This document shows positions 59,533 through 64,000 of a stretch of DNA of 64,000 nucleotides, piece after piece. Both the position numbers and the translations under genes were made by a program. The notes under the pieces are model-generated. The model was not told where the DNA came from. It saw only the letters and a list, made by a program, of their open reading frames with translations, and did not search any database. Position 1 is the stretch's first letter. Every line of letters begins with the position of its first letter. Source of the DNA: JBMNFI01 sp050949225 (GTDB taxonomy: Bacteria; Bacillota; Dehalobacteriia; UBA4068); the NCBI GenBank assembly GCA_050949225.1, contig JBMNFI010000001.1:248001-312000 (forward strand). The letters are read 5' to 3'.

Positions 59533-60561
59533 TTATTTAATCAGCATGGCATCGCCGAAGCTGAAAAAACGGTAATCGGCTTTGATCGCCTCTTCATAAG
59601 CGTGCAACACAGATGTGCGCCCGGCAAAGGCCGACACCAGCATCAATAAAGTACTTTTAGGCAGATGAAAATTAGTGATCATGGCATCAACCAGCTTAAA
59701 TTGATAACCGGGATAGATAAAAGCTGTTGTCCAGCCTGCTCCACCGACCAGCGGCTCTTGCAAATTAGCCAATGTTTCCAGCGTGCGAACACTGGTAGTA
59801 CCCACGGCGATCACCCGCCCACCCTGCGCTTTAGCGGCGGTGATTTTTGCCGCCATTTGGGGCGACAAGCTGTAAAACTCCCGATGCATGATATGATCTT
59901 CAATCTTTTCTACCTGGACAGGGCGAAAAGTCCCCAAGCCCACATGTAAAGTTAGCTTTGCCACCTCTACACCCTGCTGCTGCAGCTTTTTAAGCAGCGG
60001 CACGGTAAAATGCAGACCGGCTGTCGGGGCGGCAGAGCTGCCCGGTTGGCTAGCATAAACAGTCTGGTAGCGGCCCTGATCCTCTAATGTTTTTTTAATA
60101 TAAGGGGGCAAAGGCATCTGCCCCAATTTTTCTAAAATTTGCATAAATTCTGCGCCGCCGCGATTAAATCTAATCAGGCGGCTGCCCTCTTGATCCAGCG
60201 CCGTCACAGTAGCTTTGAGGCCGCTGTGAGGGAAAACAAGCTCTGTCCCCACCGGTACGCGGCGGCCGGGGCGCACCAAAGCCTGCCACAGGTTAAGCTC
60301 ACGCTGCTCCAATAACAGCAGCTCAATCACCGCTCCACTGGCCTTATGCGCAAATAAGCGTGCCGGCAGTACTTTGGTTTCATTTAAAACCAGAATATCA
60401 TGCGGACGCAAATAATCACCCAGCGCAAAAAAACGTTCATGCTTAATTTTGCCGTCTTTTTTATCCAAAACCAGCAGCCGGGAAAAATCACGGTTTTCCA
60501 GCGGCTCCTGCGCAATCAGCCTTTCTGGCAGCTGATAATCAAAATCACTAACATTTGTCAT
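59533..60561 (-). CDS. queA: S-adenosylmethionine:tRNA ribosyltransferase-isomerase
   Basis: QueA adds an epoxycyclopentanediol from SAM to preQ1 in tRNA. The 342-residue product has DFDYQLPERLIAQEPLENRD at its start, LVLNETKVLPARLFAHK near residue 55, PPYIKKTLEDQGRYQTVYAS near 155, GSSAAPTAGLHFT near 175 and AVGTTSVRTLETL near 250, all family marks. It sits between the SpoIID-type gene and tgt. Confidence 0.97.
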   Translation of the reverse strand: MTNVSDFDYQLPERLIAQEPLENRDFSRLLVLDKKDGKIKHERFFALGDYLRPHDILVLNETKVLPARLFAHKASGAVIELLLLEQRELNLWQALVRPGRRVPVGTELVFPHSGLKATVTALDQEGSRLIRFNRGGAEFMQILEKLGQMPLPPYIKKTLEDQGRYQTVYASQPGSSAAPTAGLHFTVPLLKKLQQQGVEVAKLTLHVGLGTFRPVQVEKIEDHIMHREFYSLSPQMAAKITAAKAQGGRVIAVGTTSVRTLETLANLQEPLVGGAGWTTAFIYPGYQFKLVDAMITNFHLPKSTLLMLVSAFAGRTSVLHAYEEAIKADYRFFSFGDAMLIK

Positions 60562-60598
60562 CTAATATATCCTTTAAGCAAGTTAAATTTTTAATTAT

Positions 60599-61987
60599 TT
60601 AAAAATCGGCAATGCGAAAGCGGCTGTCTTGACCGTCATTCATGAAATAATAGGTAATGATTTCCTCATAAGTATGCCCATTTTTAGCCATCTCTATAGC
60701 GCCATGCTGACTCATACCCACACCATGACCGTAACCTTTCCCCTCTAAAACAAAACTGCTGCCGGTAAAGGTTTCCACTAAAGAAGTTTGAGGTGCATAT
60801 TTATACGTGGCGGATTTGCTGATGACATAAAATTCCCGGTTACCGCCATTGGCCGCATAAACATTATGATCTTTACTGACGCCAAAGAGAGCAGAAAGAT
60901 CAGAAATTTCCAGCACACCGGTGTTAAAGCCACGAGTATATAAAACGCCCTCTGAACTCTGATTATTAATAGTAAAAAGCGTCGAACGCAAACCGCCCAA
61001 AGCCGTGCGAATGCTGTCACGGGTGGCCACAACCGTACCGTTTGTACCGTTAATTTCCAGCTTATAAAGGCGTCCGGACGGTGTGGGCTGCCCCTGATTA
61101 TCCTCTCGATAAATCTTTAAAGACTTAAAAGTACCGATATTAGTCTTACCATATTGATTAGCCAAAGTAGTCAATTCTTGAGCCGTCAAAGTCTTAGTCC
61201 AGCTGTAAGAAGAAGTGCTGGCATCCCCCGCTGAGGGCAAAGCATAAAAAGGCACTCCCTGTGAAGAGGGGCCCCAAACATTTTCGATGGTTTCCGTATA
61301 ACCGCCGCTGTTAGCGGAAAAGTAAGCCGGCACAACTGTCTGATTAAAATACAACACTTTGTTTTGGGTAGCATCAACTGCCTGCACCACACGCCCGCCA
61401 TTAGTTTCCAGCTCCGCTGTATAACCATGATAAACCTGTGATGAAGTGGTCGCCGTCACATCATAATTGGCGGTCGGTTTACGATTGGCCAGCACAAAAG
61501 AACGGCTGCAAACTGCTTGCGCTTTTAAAGCCTCCAGATGGACGCTGTTACCGATTTCCTTACCCACCACACCATAAAGATATTTTTCCACATCGAGCGT
61601 ATTGACCGCTTGCAGAGTGGAGCCGCGATAAAAAGTCAAAGAACCACGGTATTTTTTACCGTTAAGACCGAAAACATCACTGCTGCCATGGGTTTTAAGC
61701 ACAATCGGCCCTAAAACCGTGCCATAATCCCGGCCGTTGATCTTGACATTGATTTTCTGATCCTTCGAGGTTAAAACCAGCTGATCGCCCACCTGACAGG
61801 AAGTCATGGTGACATCGCCACCATTACTGCGGTTTTGCACGGTATAACCGCTGCCCTTTTCGATCGTGCAGGTTATGCCGGTGGTCGCATTTGAAAGGAG
61901 CACCCGCACCGAAACGGCGAAGGCATTGGCCGAAAAAACCAGTAAAAAAAGGCTGCTGACTATCAGTACAGACAGTATTTTTTTCAT
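60599..61987 (-). CDS. SpoIID/LytB domain secreted protein
   Basis: The 462-residue product has a signal peptide (MKKILSVLIVSSLFLLVF, cleavage near ANAFA) and a SpoIID domain: LDVEKYLYGVVGKEIG near residue 125, LEALKAQAVCSRSFVL near 145, SANSGGYTETIENVWG near 225 and the C-terminal GYGHGVGMSQHGAIEMAKNG near 425. SpoIID is a lytic transglycosylase used in engulfment; related proteins also occur in vegetative cells. Position between ruvB-queH and queA is usual in Clostridia. I choose ATG 61987; a GTG three codons earlier is possible. Confidence 0.92.
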   Translation of the reverse strand: MKKILSVLIVSSLFLLVFSANAFAVSVRVLLSNATTGITCTIEKGSGYTVQNRSNGGDVTMTSCQVGDQLVLTSKDQKINVKINGRDYGTVLGPIVLKTHGSSDVFGLNGKKYRGSLTFYRGSTLQAVNTLDVEKYLYGVVGKEIGNSVHLEALKAQAVCSRSFVLANRKPTANYDVTATTSSQVYHGYTAELETNGGRVVQAVDATQNKVLYFNQTVVPAYFSANSGGYTETIENVWGPSSQGVPFYALPSAGDASTSSYSWTKTLTAQELTTLANQYGKTNIGTFKSLKIYREDNQGQPTPSGRLYKLEINGTNGTVVATRDSIRTALGGLRSTLFTINNQSSEGVLYTRGFNTGVLEISDLSALFGVSKDHNVYAANGGNREFYVISKSATYKYAPQTSLVETFTGSSFVLEGKGYGHGVGMSQHGAIEMAKNGHTYEEIITYYFMNDGQDSRFRIADF

Positions 61988-61996
61988 AAAAAGCAC

Positions 61997-62533
61997 CTAT
62001 CCTTTATAGTATCTTTCCTGTTCGCTGTAAATACAGGCACAGTATTTTTGCATGTATAAGCCCAGCTGCCGCGCAGCTTGCTGCCCTTGGCGAAATAAAG
62101 GGCGAAAATCTTCATAATAAAAGGTCAACCCTTTAGGGGCGGCGATTTCCTGCCCTAAAGCTTTCAGCATTTCATGATTCTGATAAGGGCTGACCAGCAG
62201 GCTGGTCGTAAAGGCCTCGCAGCCTTTTTTTTGCGCCACCAAAGCGGCCCGTTCTAAGCGCAAACGATAGCAATATTCGCAGCGCTCTGCAGGATTTTGC
62301 GCCACCGCCGCCAACCACTCCTGCAGAGAATATTCATCATCGATCAGAGAGGATAAACCCTTAATCTTAACCAGCTCCTGCCAGGCGTTACGCCGCAGGC
62401 GGTATTCACGATAAGGCTGTATATTAGGGTTATAAAAATACGCTATTAGCCTGTGCCCATCTTCCTGTAATTTTTGTAATGGCGCCACTGCGCAAGGGCC
62501 GCAGCAGCAATGCATCAATATTTTCATGATCAT
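61997..62533 (-). CDS. queH: epoxyqueuosine reductase QueH
   Basis: QueH performs the last step of queuosine synthesis. The 178-residue product has the cysteine motifs of the family: MHCCCGPCAVAPLQKL at the start, RCEYCYRLRLERAA near residue 83 and KYCACIYSEQERY at the end. It likely binds an iron-sulfur cluster and a second metal. It is the DUF208 replacement for QueG in anaerobes. Together with queA and tgt the pathway's late steps are all here; queC, D, E and F are not in view. ATG 62533 or 62527 could be the start. Confidence 0.93.
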   Translation of the reverse strand: MIMKILMHCCCGPCAVAPLQKLQEDGHRLIAYFYNPNIQPYREYRLRRNAWQELVKIKGLSSLIDDEYSLQEWLAAVAQNPAERCEYCYRLRLERAALVAQKKGCEAFTTSLLVSPYQNHEMLKALGQEIAAPKGLTFYYEDFRPLFRQGQQAARQLGLYMQKYCACIYSEQERYYKG

Positions 62534-62566
62534 CCAAGCTTTCTTAATAATTTTAAGTAATCTTAG

Positions 62567-63724
62567 TTATTTTCGCTCTTTTTCGCTAATTTCCTCTGTT
62601 TTATCCTCCGGATCATCCTCGCTAAATAAACTGCCCTGCATTTTGCGGATATTCTCCGGCGGTGTGAGAGAAAAATAGCGATAAGCCTCCACCGTAGCGA
62701 CTCGTCCGCGTGGTGTGCGGCGCAAAAACCCCAGCTGCATCAAATAAGGCTCGCATACATCTTCAATCGTATCCACCGATTCCATAATGCTGGCGGCAAT
62801 CGTCTCCAGCCCCACCGGCCCGCCGGAAAACTTCTCCAAGACGGCCTGCATTACTTTTTGATCAGTCTTATCCAGACCCAAAGGGTCAACCTCCAAGGCC
62901 TGCAACCCCTCGCAAGCGATTACACCGTCAATCGTACCATCACCATTAACTTCTGCAAAATCACGCAAGCGGCGCAACAGGCGATTGGCAATGCGTGGCG
63001 TGCCGCGCGAACGCAAACAAATTTCCCGCGCGCCTTCCTGAGAAATCGGCACACCCAGCAGCTCTGCCGCCCGCAACACAATCTGCAGCAATTCCTCTTC
63101 ACTGTAATACTCCAAGCGGCAAATCACACCAAAACGATCTCGTAAAGGCGCCGACAGCATACCTGATCTGGTGGTAGCGCCAATTAAAGTAAATGGCGGC
63201 AAATCCAAACGTAAGGTGCGGGCGCTGGGCCCTTTACCGATCACAATATCTACGCAATAATCCTCCATAGCGGGGTAAAGCACCTCTTCTACGGCATGAT
63301 TAAGGCGGTGAATTTCATCAATAAACAGGACATCATGCGGCTCTAAACCGGTGATAATAGCCGCCAAATCTCCGGTGCGCTCAATCGCAGGTCCGGAAGT
63401 CGTGCGAATATTCACGCCCAGCTCATTGGCGATAATATTGGCTAAAGTAGTTTTTCCCAAACCGGGAGGCCCATATAAAAGCACATGATCTAAGGCTTCA
63501 TTACGGAATTTGGCGGCCTTGATGAAAATTTCAATATTATTTTTGATTTTACTTTGACCCTGATAATCGACCAGTCTGGTCGGCCTAATCCCCGGATCAG
63601 CCTCACGATCCTCTTGATGCATTTCTGATGACAAAACTCTTTCTTCCAATCTATTTTCCTCTTTTTCTGCCACTTTTTCCTCCACTCTCTTTTCCACTCT
63701 CTTTTCCGCCTTTTTTCCAGTCAT
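62567..63724 (-). CDS. ruvB: Holliday junction branch migration helicase RuvB
   Basis: RuvB drives branch migration with RuvA in recombination. The 385-residue product has Walker A LLYGPPGLGKTTLA near residue 84, Walker B VLFIDEIHRLN near 130, GATTRSGMLSAPLRDRFG near 185 and the C-terminal winged helix with GFLRRTPRGRVAT. It is about 45 residues longer than usual. The excess is mainly an N-terminal lysine/glutamate-rich stretch with near-repeats (EKRVEKRVEEKVAEKEENRL), plus an acidic C-terminal tail. The ATG at 63724 has AGGAG upstream, so the extension is likely made. It follows ruvA by 10 bp. Confidence 0.96.
   Translation of the reverse strand: MTGKKAEKRVEKRVEEKVAEKEENRLEERVLSSEMHQEDREADPGIRPTRLVDYQGQSKIKNNIEIFIKAAKFRNEALDHVLLYGPPGLGKTTLANIIANELGVNIRTTSGPAIERTGDLAAIITGLEPHDVLFIDEIHRLNHAVEEVLYPAMEDYCVDIVIGKGPSARTLRLDLPPFTLIGATTRSGMLSAPLRDRFGVICRLEYYSEEELLQIVLRAAELLGVPISQEGAREICLRSRGTPRIANRLLRRLRDFAEVNGDGTIDGVIACEGLQALEVDPLGLDKTDQKVMQAVLEKFSGGPVGLETIAASIMESVDTIEDVCEPYLMQLGFLRRTPRGRVATVEAYRYFSLTPPENIRKMQGSLFSEDDPEDKTEEISEKERK
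63682..63705. repeat. 12-bp tandem duplication within ruvB
   Basis: CCACTCTCTTTT is repeated directly (63682-63693 and 63694-63705). In ruvB it encodes the EKRV repeat near the N-terminus. Confidence 0.9.
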
Positions 63725-63734
63725 GCCTTATCTC

Positions 63735-64000
63735 CTATGCCTTAGCGGCCAAGCGCAAAGCCTCTTTGATCAGGTCAGTAGCAGAGGCCTCCTTACCCAA
63801 TTTTTTCACAGCTTTGGCTGCCAATTGGCGACTTTCCTGCGTATTATAGCCCAGCTGTGACAGGGCAAACAAGAGATCGCTGGTTTCTTGATTGACCTGC
63901 TGCGGTAAAACGGCCGCCTCCGCCCCTTCTTTTACGCTTTCCCATTTAGCAAATTTATCCTTAAGCTCCAACACCAAGCGCTGGGAAATTTTTTTACCCA
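63735..64000 (-). CDS. ruvA: Holliday junction protein RuvA, C-terminal part
   Basis: The frame is open to the right edge of the window. The visible residues start with GKKISQRLVLELKDKF, the second helix-hairpin-helix of RuvA, followed by an acidic linker (EGAEAAVLPQQVNQETSD) and the C-terminal domain III with ALSQLGYNTQESRQLAAKAV and LIKEALRLAAKA, which contacts RuvB. RuvA is usually about 200 residues, so the first half is outside the window. It directly precedes ruvB. Confidence 0.93.
   Translation of the reverse strand, partial: GKKISQRLVLELKDKFAKWESVKEGAEAAVLPQQVNQETSDLLFALSQLGYNTQESRQLAAKAVKKLGKEASATDLIKEALRLAAKA

Overview
The window is chromosomal DNA from a low-to-mid GC, Gram-positive-type anaerobe, most likely a spore-forming member of the Bacillota (Clostridia, or less likely a relative in the Negativicutes). 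The evidence is a GerM-like lipoprotein, a CotF-like coat protein, a SpoIID-type protein, a 3D-domain protein, Bacillus-type PurF, ScpA/ScpB, strong AGGAGG ribosome sites, a flavodiiron protein, a class II B12-dependent ribonucleotide reductase and gene orders usual in Clostridia (valS-folC-maf-mreBCD-mrdA-rodA; tig-clpP-clpX-lon-engB; ruvAB-queH-spoIID-queA-tgt). I cannot name the species. No CRISPR array, insertion sequence or complete prophage is visible.

Layout. 1-4 kb: the end of a YigZ/IMPACT gene, an 800 bp poorly coding stretch behind a perfect-consensus promoter, an ACT-like small protein, a GerM-like lipoprotein and purF. 4-10 kb: M50 protease-trpS-scpA-scpB, then nrdJ with two NrdR boxes. 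10-17 kb: a dehydrogenase, a nitroreductase, envelope proteins, tRNA-Thr, a VanY-type peptidase, bioY under a BirA operator, mgsA and an AlkD-like gene. 17-24 kb: metE under a cobalamin riboswitch, a coat-like protein, fprA, an orphan FMN riboswitch, a divergent FMN-binding protein/HxlR pair with paired operators, and four tRNAs. 24-36 kb: a homocysteine methyltransferase, the rod-shape operon, maf, folC and valS. 36-46 kb: a Ppx/GppA phosphatase, engB, lon, clpX, clpP, a trigger factor with a histone-H1-like tail, nfo and panD. 46-54 kb: aroE, then the shikimate/phenylalanine operon aroF-B-A-C-pheA-aroK with aroQ upstream. 54-64 kb: small metabolic genes, copA, and tgt-queA-spoIID-queH-ruvB-ruvA.

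Regulation is the most informative layer. The aroF operon has a consensus promoter, a 26-codon leader peptide with 6 Phe and 3 Tyr codons, and an intrinsic terminator before aroF: classical ribosome-mediated attenuation, uncommon in Bacillota, where T-boxes usually do this job. B12 links metE (riboswitch, shut off by B12) with nrdJ (needs B12). Biotin import is controlled by an operator overlapping the bioY -35 box. An FMN riboswitch points away from any sense gene and toward the 3' end of fprA, whose product carries FMN.

Other points of interest are a copA gene whose C-terminal CopZ-like domain has its own internal Shine-Dalgarno and ATG, a candidate 100-nt small RNA beside panD, and many short tandem duplications (8-16 bp) near gene boundaries. 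Start codons were chosen from ribosome-binding sites and family alignment from memory; all homology calls are by eye, not by database search.
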